Origin: Aestuariibacter sp.
Lineage (GTDB): Bacteria; Pseudomonadota; Gammaproteobacteria; Enterobacterales; Alteromonadaceae
Reading direction: 5' to 3'
Length of the DNA: 64,000 nucleotides
Assembly: GCA_017794925.1 (NCBI GenBank)
Contig: CP051238.1
Span: 258,906-322,905, forward strand
This document shows, piece after piece, positions 30,417-40,583 of this stretch. Numbering within the stretch: position 1 is the first letter of the stretch; every line of letters starts with the position of its first letter. Under the pieces are notes generated by a model. The model searched no databases. It had not been told where the DNA came from and saw only the letters and a list, made by a program, of their open reading frames with translations. A program made the position numbers and the translations under genes.

Positions 30417-30444
30417 TTGTTAATGCGCGATAAACCTCTATAAT
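30417..30444 (+). promoter_or_regulatory. Predicted sigma70 promoter of the TonB-dependent receptor
   Basis: TTGTTA (30417-30422), 16-bp spacer, TATAAT (30439-30444). It lies right after the sulfotransferase stop and leaves a leader of about 170 nt before the receptor ATG. Confidence 0.6.
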
Positions 30445-30620
30445 AATCAACAGCTCCCAACCTTGGTGCAGTATTGCACTGTTATGGAGCCTTTTGTCAA
30501 TTTGCATTTACGTTACCCCGTACAAAGCTCGCCATACAAGGTCCGTTATACATGGTACAAAGTATGCTTTTGACAACGTTTGCAAAAATAAAAACATCAG
30601 AGAACTCTGAGGAAACCACC

Positions 30621-33600
30621 ATGAGCACATACAATAAACTACACGACAAGAAGCGCTCTGCGATATCACTGTGTATCGCTACCGCGTTGGGTCTGGGCTA
30701 TTCAGCGAATACCCTGGCTCAGGAAACAGAAGAAGAATTGAAATCGGTAGAAGTGATCAACATCACCGGTTCACGCATTCCCACCGACCCCAACGTACTG
30801 TCTTCTGTACCCGTACAATCAGTAGACAGCAAAGATATCGCGTTATCGGGTGAATTGAACCTGGCAGATATCGTTAACGATATCCCTGCCCTTATTTCAT
30901 CTTCAACTGCAGAAAACACCGATACCGGCTCTAACTCACTGAACCTTCGTGGATTAGGCGCGGAAAGAACACTTACCCTGGTAAACGGTCGTCGACATGT
31001 TGCAGGCTTCCGCGGTACCTCCGCGGTAGATATCGGTACCATTCCAAGAGCATTGGTTGAGCGTGTAGAAGTCACAACAGGTGGTGCATCAGCCGTATAT
31101 GGTGCTGATGCGGTAACCGGTGTAGTTAACTTCATCCTTAAAGACGACTTTGATGGTTTCCAAATTAACGCCACAGGCGCACTGCCTGAAGAGTCAGGTG
31201 GCGGCTCGTTTGCTGTCGATAGCATCTATGGTAAAAACTTCGATGATGGTCAGGGTAACGTTGTATTCACCTTGTCTTACGAAACAGAAGAAGAACTGCT
31301 TCACGGCGACCGCGACTGGTCTCGCAACAACGGTATATCTAGCATCGTGCCAAATCCAAGCGGCGAAACTTCTCGTATGCTGGCCTCTGATGTACGTTAC
31401 TGGTTAACGTCAAATGAAGGGTCGATTGCCCCTACCTTTGGTGGCCGTGATGTCACGTACGTTGATATTAACAACAACGGTATTGCCGACTGTCAGGAAT
31501 CTGAGGGCGGTCGCGTGGGCTACCTTGCAGGTTGTTGGTTAACTAATCCGGACGGCACGGTGCGTGTAAACAGTGACGGCCCTATCTACAATGGTTTGTT
31601 AAGTAGTGGCGGTGACGGTGCGAAGTTCAACTTCGACAATGACACCCTGATGCCAAATACTGACAAGTTCATTGTTAACCTGAACGGTAACTATCAAATC
31701 AACGACGAGCTGAATGCATTTTTCGAAGCCAAATACGTAAAAGCAGAAACCAACTTCTACGCAGAATATGACTCGTACTACGACACACTGTTCATCCTGC
31801 CCGACAACCCGTATATCCCTGAACAGTTACTACCGGTTGTTGATCAAACGGGTGGCTTGTTAATCACCCAGGATGCGATTGCCTGGGATGACGATGACAC
31901 GAATTACGTTCGTGAAACTACCCGCTTTGTAGGTGGATTTACCTGGGATTACTCTTACGATCACAGTCTTGAATTTGCGGTAAACCACGGCCAGTTTAAA
32001 AACACGACCCGTTACACCGAGCAATACATCGACCGTATTTTTGCCGCAATGGATGCGGTAACCGGCCCTGATGGCAGCCCGGTTTGTCGTTCTGACATCG
32101 ACCCAACTGCTGCTTACGAAATCGATTATTTTGCCTATAACGTAAACTACGCAGATGGTAACTTCTTCAGTGACCGCTACTATAGCTTTACCCCTGGCGA
32201 CGGCCAGTGTGCGCCGCTGAATCCATTTGGTACAGACGCACTGAGTGATGAAGCAAAAGCCTTTATCTCTAACCGTATGAAAGACGAGTTAACCATCGAA
32301 CAAACCGTGGTTACCCTTACCGCTGTTGGTCAGTTTGATAATCTGTTAGACAGCGTGCTTGATGGTGCTCTGGGTTATGCGACCGGTTTAGAATACCGCG
32401 AGGAGTCCAGTGACAACCGTTTGGATCCAGCTGCACTGGGTATCTTGCCAGAAGGTACACCTTATACTGCAGGCCAGTTAGTTAACGAAGTATCGCCTTG
32501 GTTGTATTTCCTAACCGGTATCGACAACGTTCAGCAGTTTAACACTGCAGGTAAATACGACGTACTGGATGCATTCGTAGAAGTGCGACTGCCTATTTTC
32601 CTTGACCGTGAATTCGCTTATGAATTCACCGTTGATGGTGCCGTGCGCTTAGCGGATTACTCAACGCTGGGGAATGCAACAACCTGGAAGCTGGGTTTCT
32701 CATACAGCCCAATCGAAGAGTTAAACTTCCGAGGCACCGTGTCTGAAGCGGTACGTGCACCAAACATTACGGAATTGTTTGACCCACAACTGCCTATTAC
32801 GATTAACCTGGATACCGACCCATGTGATCCGGCTAACATTGATGCTGGGTCGTCTGTACGCCAAGCTAACTGTGTTGCGGCTCTGCAAGCTGCCGGTGTT
32901 GCCTTGGAAGACATTCAGGATTCTGAAGGAAACTACATTTGGGTTAACCCGCTAACCGCGCGTTTCTCAGGTACGTCTGGTGGTAACCCTAATCTGGATG
33001 TCGAAACTGCAAACACCGTGACCTTTGGTACGGTTTATCAGCCAAGTTTTGTTGAAGGCTTAACCCTGACTGTGGACTACTGGAGTGTAGAAATTGAAGA
33101 AGCGATCTCTGCAGTAGGTACAAGTGACGTACTGAACGGTTGCTTCGATTCAAGCAACTACCCTGCTGTTGGCTATTGTAGTCAAATCAGTCGTCGTGCA
33201 GATGGTGGCTTGAATGGTTTATCTACCGGTGAAATCAACTTTGCGCGTATTGAAGCTGATGGTATCGACGTCTCTGCTAACTACGTGTTTAACATCGATG
33301 AAAACGAGTTCGGTATTACCGTAGTCGGTACACGTCAGAATACCTTGAACAGCTACTTCAACCCAACTGACCCAAGCGATGTTGATATCGGCCTTGAAGA
33401 AATTCAAACGCCTAAAACAGCCGGTAATGTTGAGTTGAGCTGGACGCGTAACGAGTTAAGCATGGCGTGGCAAACGACCTATCAAAGCCGTCAGGCTTAT
33501 CAGGAAGTGGAAAACTCACTGGGTCTGAACGACCAGGCAGTTCTGTTTGGTCAAGGTGGTGGCTTCTTCGGTACCACGATCGTTCATGACTTCAACGCAA

Positions 33601-33743
33601 GCTATCAGTTGAACGAGAGCCTGTCGGTATTCGGTGGTGTGAATAACATTACTGATGAAATTCCATTTGCTACTCAGGAAGCATGGCCTGTAGGTCCTCG
33701 TGGACGCACATTCTTCATGGGTGTTAACTTCTCGATGGAATAA
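30621..33743 (+). CDS. TonB-dependent outer-membrane receptor
   Basis: A 1040-aa receptor. I chose the ATG at 30621 (GAGGAAACC ribosome site) because it gives a signal peptide (SAISLCIATALGLGYSANTLAQ); a longer frame exists upstream without one. After VEVINITGSRIP come the plug domain (SLNLRGLGAERTLTLVNGRRH; GASAVYGADAVTGVVNFIL) and a large 22-strand-type barrel ending VGPRGRTFFMGVNFSME with terminal aromatic/acidic residues. It imports a large substrate using TonB energy; substrate unknown. Its subtype resembles receptors for peptides or glycans in Alteromonadales. The gene ends at two hairpins. Confidence 0.95.
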   Translation: MSTYNKLHDKKRSAISLCIATALGLGYSANTLAQETEEELKSVEVINITGSRIPTDPNVLSSVPVQSVDSKDIALSGELNLADIVNDIPALISSSTAENTDTGSNSLNLRGLGAERTLTLVNGRRHVAGFRGTSAVDIGTIPRALVERVEVTTGGASAVYGADAVTGVVNFILKDDFDGFQINATGALPEESGGGSFAVDSIYGKNFDDGQGNVVFTLSYETEEELLHGDRDWSRNNGISSIVPNPSGETSRMLASDVRYWLTSNEGSIAPTFGGRDVTYVDINNNGIADCQESEGGRVGYLAGCWLTNPDGTVRVNSDGPIYNGLLSSGGDGAKFNFDNDTLMPNTDKFIVNLNGNYQINDELNAFFEAKYVKAETNFYAEYDSYYDTLFILPDNPYIPEQLLPVVDQTGGLLITQDAIAWDDDDTNYVRETTRFVGGFTWDYSYDHSLEFAVNHGQFKNTTRYTEQYIDRIFAAMDAVTGPDGSPVCRSDIDPTAAYEIDYFAYNVNYADGNFFSDRYYSFTPGDGQCAPLNPFGTDALSDEAKAFISNRMKDELTIEQTVVTLTAVGQFDNLLDSVLDGALGYATGLEYREESSDNRLDPAALGILPEGTPYTAGQLVNEVSPWLYFLTGIDNVQQFNTAGKYDVLDAFVEVRLPIFLDREFAYEFTVDGAVRLADYSTLGNATTWKLGFSYSPIEELNFRGTVSEAVRAPNITELFDPQLPITINLDTDPCDPANIDAGSSVRQANCVAALQAAGVALEDIQDSEGNYIWVNPLTARFSGTSGGNPNLDVETANTVTFGTVYQPSFVEGLTLTVDYWSVEIEEAISAVGTSDVLNGCFDSSNYPAVGYCSQISRRADGGLNGLSTGEINFARIEADGIDVSANYVFNIDENEFGITVVGTRQNTLNSYFNPTDPSDVDIGLEEIQTPKTAGNVELSWTRNELSMAWQTTYQSRQAYQEVENSLGLNDQAVLFGQGGGFFGTTIVHDFNASYQLNESLSVFGGVNNITDEIPFATQEAWPVGPRGRTFFMGVNFSME

Positions 33744-33756
33744 CAGGTCCCCCTGT

Positions 33757-33785
33757 AGGAAGACGCTAAATCTAGCCGTCTTCCT
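33757..33785 (+). other. Hairpin directly after the receptor gene
   Basis: A perfect 9-bp stem AGGAAGACG / CGTCTTCCT with an 11-nt loop begins 14 bp after the stop codon. No T run follows, so it probably protects the mRNA 3' end or works with the next hairpin. Confidence 0.5.
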
Positions 33786-33814
33786 TTCAGGCGCTCCTGT
33801 TGTTAAGACAAAGC

Positions 33815-33850
33815 AAAAACGGTTGATTGCAATGTAATCAACCGTTTTTT
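33815..33850. terminator. Strong bidirectional terminator
   Basis: Long stem AAAACGGTTGATT / AATCAACCGTTTT around a short GCAATGT loop, followed by a run of seven T residues on the plus strand and preceded by A residues for the minus strand. It separates the receptor gene from the convergent yibQ-envC-gpmI operon. Confidence 0.92.
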
Positions 33851-33993
33851 TGTAGCTGCACGTTCTCTTTATGACAACGCCAATGACGACGGTTGTACCC
33901 GGTTAGCACAGAAGGCAGGTATTAAAAGGCCTGCTCGTTTATTCAAACGATATGTACACGAAAGCGGAATAGTTTCTGTTAAACAGGTTGCTA

Positions 33994-34821
33994 TTACCTG
34001 GCAGATACGAGAGGACTTACCGCAACCGTTTCACCCGCTTCGGTTGCCAATACAGTAGAGCGACTTTGCTGGAAATAATGGCTGATAGGCCTTAGTTCTA
34101 TATGTTCAGCTTCCAGCTTAGTTAAGTGCTGTTGTAGGAAAGCGATTGATTCCGGGTGTGGATGGGCAATAGCAATAGCACGGCCATGGCGCTTCGCCAG
34201 ACGGAGTAAGCGTTGCCATTGCGACTGCATAAAGGGTTCGGTTTGCTCATGATCTAAAAACACATGGCGACGCGCGTTAGGTACATGCTGTCGCTGTGCC
34301 ACCTGCTGCGCGACGGTTTTAGACGTCGTCCGGCTATCCACAAAGAACAAATTACGCTGCTTGATTTGTTGCATTACCAGCCCCATTGCCTCTTCAGACG
34401 CCGTGAGTTCGCTGCCCATATGGTTGTTAACGCCAATAGCAAAAGGCACGGTACTTAATGCGCTCTCGAGGGTATCACTGATTTCTTCAGGCACCATGTG
34501 CGGTGTAATTGCACCTGGCCCCAGGGACTTATCAGAACTTGCCGCCATAGGCAGATGCAACATGATCTCGCGGGACTGGCCATGAGCTCTGTATGCCAGC
34601 GCTTCACCCAGTGGAGTATGAGGTAAAATAGAAAACGTCACTTCGCTCGGCAACACCAACGCCTGATCATCGGTATAGCGATAGCCGATATCATCGATAA
34701 TGACGTAAATGGTGGCTTTGTTTTCCGGCGCAGCCAAACAGTCCGAATTGACACCTGCAAGCAGCCCTGCAAGGCAACACAGTTTGATGAGCCAATGTTG
34801 TTTAAACACTACCAAGCGCAC
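33994..34821 (-). CDS. yibQ: Divergent polysaccharide deacetylase family protein (YibQ)
   Basis: A 275-aa exported protein (signal peptide ending SDCLAA). ATIYVIIDDIGYRYTDDQAL, FSILPHTPLGEALA and IMLHLPMAA are the family hallmarks; the NodB-type fold lacks some deacetylase metal ligands, so activity is uncertain. The order gpmI-envC-yibQ is conserved in gamma-proteobacteria, which ties it to the periplasmic peptidoglycan context of EnvC. It starts 78 bp after envC. Confidence 0.88.
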   Translation of the reverse strand: MRLVVFKQHWLIKLCCLAGLLAGVNSDCLAAPENKATIYVIIDDIGYRYTDDQALVLPSEVTFSILPHTPLGEALAYRAHGQSREIMLHLPMAASSDKSLGPGAITPHMVPEEISDTLESALSTVPFAIGVNNHMGSELTASEEAMGLVMQQIKQRNLFFVDSRTTSKTVAQQVAQRQHVPNARRHVFLDHEQTEPFMQSQWQRLLRLAKRHGRAIAIAHPHPESIAFLQQHLTKLEAEHIELRPISHYFQQSRSTVLATEAGETVAVSPLVSAR

Positions 34822-34899
34822 TTCGTTTTTGTTGTTGTGGCCTAAGCATACCAGCCAACCCCATCAACACCAAGAAGGGATTAGCCCCTGTCGATTGAC

Positions 34900-36060
34900 T
34901 TACAGGTCGAGCCAGTCTGCCGGATTGACTGCTTTGCCTTTGTGGCGAATTTCGAAATACAAGTTGGGCGAGTTCTGCCCTCCACTCTGCCCCAGAAGAG
35001 CAACGGTTTCACCTTTAACAACCGATTCACCGGCTTGACGTAGCAATGCCTGATTATGGCCATATACCGTCATAAACCCATCGCCGTGTTCGATGATAGT
35101 AACCAGACCAAATCCGCGTAACCAATCCGAATACACCACTCGGCCATGAGCGATAGCCTTAACCGCACTACCTTCCCGGCCGTCGATCATAATGCCTTTC
35201 CAGCGGACCTGCCCCTGGCGGCGTTTGCCAAACAATTTTCTGACGGACCCATCTGCTGGCTTCAATAAGCGCCCTTTGTCTGCAGTTAACCCTGTTAGTT
35301 CTTGTGGAATCTGACTCATCCGCTGGGCGCGCTCGATGGCTTCAACGAGCGCCTGTTCCGCTTCTCGCAATTGGGCTATACGGGTTTCATCGCTGGCAAT
35401 TTTAGCATTCAATTGCTTCAGGGTTTTCTGGCGGTCCTGTTGACGAGCCACCAACTCATTCTGTTGCTTTTGCTGATCGGCTTGCAGTTGGTTAAGTTCT
35501 GTTGCCTTCTGCTGCAATGACGCCGTGACGGCCTCTAATTCCGCAACTGTTGATTTGAACTCGGTGATATTGGCCTGTCGGGCCTGATTTAAATATTTGT
35601 AATAGGTGATGATACGCTCAAAACGGGATGCATCCTGCTGGTAAAAAATCATTTTGGCGTAGTCGTAGTGCCCAGCTATGAAGGCACTTTTGAGCTGGCC
35701 TGCCAGCATGGACTGCTGTTGACCAATGGCTTCGCGTAATTCGCCCTGACGGGTGCTTAACGTAGCTTGCTGTTGCTTATTGTCGGTAAGAGCTTTACGG
35801 GTGGTGTTAAGCTTTCCCGCGACATGACCTATTTGCTTTTCCGATTCAGCTAAGACAGCCTGCAGTTCTTCTGCTGACGCCCGGCTGTCTTGCAATGCCT
35901 CCTGACGAGCCTTGAGTTCAGCCTGAAGCGCGGCCAACTCTTTCTCTGCGTCGTCGCTTTGCTGGGCGAGTGCGGTGCCTGACAGCAGAAGCAACATACA
36001 GCAAGCCATTACCGTCCGGGTAATGGCTTTATACCGCATATTGCCAACTGCTAATGACAT
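34900..36060 (-). CDS. envC: Murein hydrolase activator EnvC
   Basis: A 386-aa periplasmic protein: signal peptide (CCMLLLLSGTALAQ), two long coiled-coil stretches (about residues 35-125 and 165-250, rich in Gln, Glu, Lys) and a C-terminal LytM/M23 domain. The LytM zinc ligands are missing where active enzymes have HxxxD (here GIMIDGREGSAVKA), as expected for the amidase activator, which is catalytically dead. It recruits and activates AmiA/AmiB at division under FtsEX control. It lies 9 bp after gpmI. Confidence 0.95.
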   Translation of the reverse strand: MSLAVGNMRYKAITRTVMACCMLLLLSGTALAQQSDDAEKELAALQAELKARQEALQDSRASAEELQAVLAESEKQIGHVAGKLNTTRKALTDNKQQQATLSTRQGELREAIGQQQSMLAGQLKSAFIAGHYDYAKMIFYQQDASRFERIITYYKYLNQARQANITEFKSTVAELEAVTASLQQKATELNQLQADQQKQQNELVARQQDRQKTLKQLNAKIASDETRIAQLREAEQALVEAIERAQRMSQIPQELTGLTADKGRLLKPADGSVRKLFGKRRQGQVRWKGIMIDGREGSAVKAIAHGRVVYSDWLRGFGLVTIIEHGDGFMTVYGHNQALLRQAGESVVKGETVALLGQSGGQNSPNLYFEIRHKGKAVNPADWLDL

Positions 36061-36069
36061 ATTCTGAAG

Positions 36070-37605
36070 TTACGACTTCAGGGTCATAATGGTTTTACCG
36101 GTCATTTCCTGCGGCTGCTCCATGCCAATTAAATGCAGAATGGTTGGTGCAACATCACTCAACGTACCACCTTTACGCGGCTCTGCATCACGGCCAAAGT
36201 AGATGAACGGTACTGGCTCACTGGTGTGCGCCGTGTGCGCCTGACCGGTAGATTTATCTACCATTTGCTCCGCGTTACCGTGGTCAGCAGTGATCAAACA
36301 CTCGCCACCCACTTTCTTCAGTGATTCAATAACACGGCCAATCGAATGATCTACCGCTTCGCACGCTTTAACCGCAGCAGCAAAGTCACCGGTGTGGCCA
36401 ACCATGTCGCCATTCGGGTAGTTACAAATGATGACGTCGAATTTGCCTGATTCAATGGCGCCGGTCAGTTCGTCAGTCAGCTTTTCTGAGTTCATTTCCG
36501 GCTGCATGTCATAGGTGGCCACATCAGGAGATGGGATCAGGATACGCTCTTCGCCGTCGTATTCTCTCTCAACGCCACCGCTGAAGAAAAACGTAACGTG
36601 GGCGTATTTTTCAGTTTCAGAAATACGCAACTGAGTTTTGTTGTTCTTCGCCAACCACTCACCCAGTACGTTAACCAGTTTTTCCGGCGGATAGGCCACA
36701 GGCGCTTTCAGGTCTGCTGAATATTCTGTCAGCATCACAAAGGCAGACAACTCAGGTGCCGATGCTTTCGCAAAGCCGTCGAATCCTGGGTCCAGGAAGA
36801 CCTGACTTAACTGACGTGCACGGTCTGCACGGAAGTTCATGAACAACAGAGTGTCACCATCTTCCATGGCGACACTGTCACCAATCACTGTTGGTGGTAC
36901 AAACTCGTCGTTCTTACCCGCTTCGTAGGAAGCTTTAAGACCTTCAACCGCGCTGGCAGCCTGCGCTTCGCCCTTGCCTTGTGTGATTAGGTCGTAGGCC
37001 TTCTGTACACGATCCCAGCGCTTGTCGCGGTCCATAGCAAAGTAACGACCGATAATGCTGGCGGTTTTACCCACGCCCAGCTCTTCAAAAACCGCATCGG
37101 CTTTTTCCAGCGATGCCTGTGCGCTCTGTGGCGGTGTATCACGACCGTCAAGGAACGCGTGTAAATACACTTTTTTCGCGCCACGGCTCACTGCCATTTT
37201 TACCGCTGCAAAAATATGGTCTTCATGACTGTGCACACCACCTGGTGACATCAGTCCCATAATATGCACGGCTTTGTCTTTACTGACGGCGTCATCGACT
37301 GCCTTTACGAGTGCCGGATTATGCTCAAACTCACCGTCTGCAATGGCTTTAGTGATTTTGGTGAAATCCTGATACACCACGCGACCCGCGCCCAGGTTTA
37401 CGTGACCGACTTCAGAGTTACCCATTTGTCCGTCAGGTAAGCCTACGTCCAAACCTGAACCACTGACCAGCGTGCTGGGATAGTCTGCAAATAACGCATC
37501 CAGAACGGGCGTATTTGCAGCCAGAATTGCATTGTTTTCTGGATCTTCACGATAACCCCAGCCGTCGAGAATGATTAACGCCAGTGTTTTCTTGGATTCA
37601 GTCAT
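36070..37605 (-). CDS. gpmI: 2,3-bisphosphoglycerate-independent phosphoglycerate mutase
   Basis: A 511-aa manganese enzyme of glycolysis. [18 protein letters not shown] has the first metal Asp; [14 protein letters not shown] contains the phospho-serine site; [14 protein letters not shown] and [12 protein letters not shown] carry further metal and substrate ligands. I chose the ATG at 37605, preceded by AGGAG at five bases, over an ATG 15 bp upstream. First gene of gpmI-envC-yibQ. Confidence 0.97.
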   Translation of the reverse strand: MTESKKTLALIILDGWGYREDPENNAILAANTPVLDALFADYPSTLVSGSGLDVGLPDGQMGNSEVGHVNLGAGRVVYQDFTKITKAIADGEFEHNPALVKAVDDAVSKDKAVHIMGLMSPGGVHSHEDHIFAAVKMAVSRGAKKVYLHAFLDGRDTPPQSAQASLEKADAVFEELGVGKTASIIGRYFAMDRDKRWDRVQKAYDLITQGKGEAQAASAVEGLKASYEAGKNDEFVPPTVIGDSVAMEDGDTLLFMNFRADRARQLSQVFLDPGFDGFAKASAPELSAFVMLTEYSADLKAPVAYPPEKLVNVLGEWLAKNNKTQLRISETEKYAHVTFFFSGGVEREYDGEERILIPSPDVATYDMQPEMNSEKLTDELTGAIESGKFDVIICNYPNGDMVGHTGDFAAAVKACEAVDHSIGRVIESLKKVGGECLITADHGNAEQMVDKSTGQAHTAHTSEPVPFIYFGRDAEPRKGGTLSDVAPTILHLIGMEQPQEMTGKTIMTLKS

Positions 37606-37972
37606 GAGTTCTCCTATCAAAATTCTATGCCTCCGGGCAGGCTGTCCTGCTCAGGCGATACGTGTTACCAAAGGGGTATATGGGTACTCACAGGTACTCT
37701 TGCTTGATCGCTTTGGTTTGTTAAGACGCTTTATTACGTTCGTAGGGTGAGGCTTGATTGCTATATTACCAAACCTTACAAGGGATTGAAGTGAATAAGT
37801 CAAAAATTCAGCAAATCCGTTGCATAGTTTTTTTCGATTAAACAGGCGCTTCGCGTACCACACCTTTAGCGAAGCAGTTAGTCAGCGTCATTCATTGCTA
37901 CGCGATAACCTGTCAATTCGATTAAAAATCGCCTGTATCGGTCAAATTTCAATCGTCAATCCCGGCCCCGCC
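37606..37972. other. gpmI upstream region
   Basis: About 370 bp between the gpmI start and the MITE-like element. It must hold the gpmI promoter. I see a small hairpin GCAGG-CTGT-CCTGC near 37636-37650 and no gene. Confidence 0.3.
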
Positions 37973-38243
37973 CTAGGGGCTGTTGACCTTCGCTGTATCA
38001 TTTTTGTTCTATATAGAAGCGTTTTAATCGCGAAACAGGCCTACAGGCATAGTCATTCTACGTCAAAGGTCTGTGACAAAGAGTAAAACGCTTCTATGAC
38101 GAACCCGAAGGGCAGCGTTTGTGCGTCATTTATGCTGCGTTATCGCCCACTGATGTAGAGCAACTACACTACGTGGACTCTGCCTTGCCTAAATGACGCG
38201 CAACTCGCTGCAAAAACATACAGCGAAGGTCAACAGCCCCTAG
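37973..38243. mobile_element. MITE-like element with 25-bp perfect terminal inverted repeats
   Basis: A 271-bp element without coding capacity. Its ends CTAGGGGCTGTTGACC... (37973-37997) and ...GGTCAACAGCCCCTAG (38219-38243) are perfect 25-bp inverse copies. Inside are a 13-bp inverted repeat (TAGAAGCGTTTTA 38014-38026 / 38084-38096), a 10-bp one (GCGTCATTTA 38123-38132 / 38190-38199) and a TGTAG-AGCAA-CTACA hairpin. CTAG at both outer edges could be a 4-bp target duplication of the YTAR type that IS5 elements use. It lies between gpmI and the yibN-type gene. Confidence 0.82.
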
Positions 38244-38308
38244 CTTCTGTTGGTTTTTTCTATATACTTTGCTCTCTTTTTTAAAAACCGATGCATTGGG
38301 AAGACGTA

Positions 38309-38734
38309 ATGGATCAAATCATCGAATTTGCTGGCAATAACTTTATGCTGGCAGGTATATGGCTGGCGCTGGTCGGTATGCTGGTATACAGCTACGTTAG
38401 CGGCTTGATCTCCCCGGTCAAGGAAGTCAGTGTGCACGAGATGACGTTGCTGATAAACCGCGAAGACGCGGTGGTACTGGATACCCGCTCAGCCAACGAC
38501 TATAAAGCCGGTCACGTAACTGGCGCGCGCCAAATTAAGGCCGAGGAACTGCGTGAACGTAACTTTGCTAAACTTGAAAAATACAAAGACACACCCATTA
38601 TAGTGGTTTGCGCCATGGGCAATAGTGCCCGTAGTGTCGCAGCGGCTATGACCAAAGCAGGCTTCGCAAAAGTGAATGTGCTGCGCGGTGGTATGAACGC
38701 CTGGACTCAGGCCGGACTGCCCGTCGCAAAATAA
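38309..38734 (+). CDS. yibN: Rhodanese-domain membrane-anchored protein (YibN-like)
   Basis: A 141-aa protein. An N-terminal transmembrane helix (MLAGIWLALVGMLVYSYV) precedes a rhodanese domain (VVLDTRSANDYKAGHVTGAR) with the active-site loop VVCAMGNSARS containing the persulfide Cys. I chose the ATG at 38309 (GGGAAG site) over one 18 bp upstream. The operon order with grxC, secB and gpsA is the same as in E. coli. Its role is thought to involve sulfur transfer or membrane insertion support; not certain. Confidence 0.88.
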   Translation: MDQIIEFAGNNFMLAGIWLALVGMLVYSYVSGLISPVKEVSVHEMTLLINREDAVVLDTRSANDYKAGHVTGARQIKAEELRERNFAKLEKYKDTPIIVVCAMGNSARSVAAAMTKAGFAKVNVLRGGMNAWTQAGLPVAK

Positions 38735-38755
38735 CCAGCAAGTTGGGGTAATACT

Positions 38756-39013
38756 GTGAGCAAAATTGAAATTTACACCAAGGGCTACTGCCCGTATTGT
38801 CACCGTGCTAAAGCACTGCTTCAGCAAAAAGGTGTCGAATACACTGAATACGCCGTGGATGCAGAACCTGCGCTTCGTGACGAAATGATTCAGCGGGCAA
38901 ACGGTGGCTACACAGTGCCTCAAATTTTTATAAACGGGCAACACATTGGCGGCTGCGACGACATGTACGCGCTAGAGCGACAACAAAAGCTTGACCCGCT
39001 GCTGGCCCAATAA
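38756..39013 (+). CDS. grxC: Glutaredoxin 3
   Basis: An 85-aa glutaredoxin from a GTG start with active site KGYCPYCHRAKALL and the glutathione-binding segment GGYTVPQIFINGQHIGGCDD. It reduces disulfides and glutathione adducts in the cytoplasm. It lies between the rhodanese gene (21 bp) and secB (36 bp). Confidence 0.96.
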   Translation: MSKIEIYTKGYCPYCHRAKALLQQKGVEYTEYAVDAEPALRDEMIQRANGGYTVPQIFINGQHIGGCDDMYALERQQKLDPLLAQ

Positions 39014-39049
39014 TTTTATAACGATTATATAAATTCCATAGGTAATATC

Positions 39050-39559
39050 ATGTCTGACGAAAATCAAACAAATCAAGAGAACGCAGCAGCAGGCGCACAA
39101 GGCCAGGCTCCACAATTCAACATTCAGCGCATTTACACCAAAGACATTTCTTTTGAGTCACCAAATGCACCAGGCATCTTTACCAAAGAATGGAAGCCAG
39201 AAATCAAACTGGATATCGACACGGCGACGAACAAACTGGACGGTAACCTGTTCGAAGTTATTCTGTCTGTAACCGTTACGGCCAGTATGGGCGAAGAAAC
39301 CGCGTTTCTGTGTGAAGTTCAGCAAGCCGGTATTTTCATGATTGGCGAGATGCCAGAAGCGAACAAAGCACACATGCTGGGTTCATTCTGCCCAACTACG
39401 CTGTTCCCTTATGCGCGTGAAACCATTTCAAATCTGGTTAACCGTGGAACTTTCCCTCCACTGAACCTGGCACCGGTTAACTTCGATGCCATCTTTGCTG
39501 CCTACATGCAAAAGCGTGCTCAGGAAGCACAACAAGCGTCTCCACAGCTAGACGCTTAA
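39050..39559 (+). CDS. secB: Protein-export chaperone SecB
   Basis: A 169-aa protein. [19 protein letters not shown] is the N-terminal SecB signature, and [20 protein letters not shown] and [17 protein letters not shown] complete the fold. It is an acidic tetrameric chaperone that delivers preproteins to SecA. 9 bp upstream of gpsA. Confidence 0.98.
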   Translation: MSDENQTNQENAAAGAQGQAPQFNIQRIYTKDISFESPNAPGIFTKEWKPEIKLDIDTATNKLDGNLFEVILSVTVTASMGEETAFLCEVQQAGIFMIGEMPEANKAHMLGSFCPTTLFPYARETISNLVNRGTFPPLNLAPVNFDAIFAAYMQKRAQEAQQASPQLDA

Positions 39560-39568
39560 TTTCATCGT

Positions 39569-40570
39569 ATGAATCAAGCATCGGTAACGGTACTCGGGGC
39601 GGGGTCTTATGGCACTGCCCTTGCTATTTGTCTGGCCCGAAATGGCACGCCTACCTTGCTGTGGGGCCGTGACTCAGAACAGCTGGATAGCATGACTGCC
39701 AACCGGCAGAATCAGCGCTATTTACCTGATATTCCCTTTCCCGACAGTCTTCATATTGAAACTGATCTTGCTAACGCCGTAGCAGCCAGCCGCGACATCC
39801 TGGTGGTCGTGCCCAGTCACGCCTTTAAAGGCATGCTGGAGTCAATTGCCCCCTTGTTAGCAGCATCACAACGGATTATCTGGGCAACCAAAGGGCTGGA
39901 GCCGGGTACCGGCAGATTGCTAAAAGACGTTGCACAGGACGTGCTGGGCGACGACTATCCACTTGCCGTGCTTTCGGGTCCAACCTTTGCAAAGGAAATG
40001 GCTGCCGGATTACCGACGGCAATTTCCCTGTCGTCTACTGATGATAGTTTCATCGATGATATGGCCGCTAAACTCCACTGCTCCAAGTCATTCCGGGTTT
40101 ACAAAAACCCTGATTTTACCGGTGTGCAGTTGGGTGGTGCTGTTAAAAACGTCATTGCAATCGGCGCAGGTCTGGCCGACGGTCTGGGCTTTGGTGCCAA
40201 TGCCAGAACCGCTCTGATCACACGGGGGTTAGCCGAATTAACCCGTCTGGGTGTGAAAGCAGGTGCACAGCCAGAGACCTTTATGGGTATGGCAGGTTTA
40301 GGTGACTTAGTACTGACCTGTACCGACAACCAGTCGCGTAACCGCCGCTTCGGCCTGGCGTTAGGCAAAGGGTTTTCGGTAGAACAGGCAATGACCGATA
40401 TTGGTCAGGTGGTTGAAGGCTACCGCAATACTGAAGAAGTTAAAGCGCTTGCAGAACACCTTGATGTAGAAATGCCCATTTGCGAGCAAATCTATGCGGT
40501 TCTGTATCAGGGTAAGTCACCCAAAGACGCTGCGCTGGCCTTACTGGGTCGCTCACTCAAAAGCGAATAA
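39569..40570 (+). CDS. gpsA: NAD(P)H-dependent glycerol-3-phosphate dehydrogenase
   Basis: A 333-aa enzyme. [20 protein letters not shown] is the Rossmann dinucleotide loop; [17 protein letters not shown] and [21 protein letters not shown] carry the catalytic Lys and substrate site; SRNRRFG is conserved. It makes sn-glycerol-3-phosphate for phospholipids. Last in the yibN-grxC-secB-gpsA operon; convergent with trmL 13 bp away, with no clear terminator between. Confidence 0.98.
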   Translation: MNQASVTVLGAGSYGTALAICLARNGTPTLLWGRDSEQLDSMTANRQNQRYLPDIPFPDSLHIETDLANAVAASRDILVVVPSHAFKGMLESIAPLLAASQRIIWATKGLEPGTGRLLKDVAQDVLGDDYPLAVLSGPTFAKEMAAGLPTAISLSSTDDSFIDDMAAKLHCSKSFRVYKNPDFTGVQLGGAVKNVIAIGAGLADGLGFGANARTALITRGLAELTRLGVKAGAQPETFMGMAGLGDLVLTCTDNQSRNRRFGLALGKGFSVEQAMTDIGQVVEGYRNTEEVKALAEHLDVEMPICEQIYAVLYQGKSPKDAALALLGRSLKSE

Positions 40571-40583
40571 TTACCGGTGCAGG

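Noticed and set aside
30474..30620. 49-residue N-terminal extension of the TonB-dependent receptor
   Set aside because: It would bury the signal peptide; the ATG at 30621 has a good ribosome site and gives a normal signal sequence.
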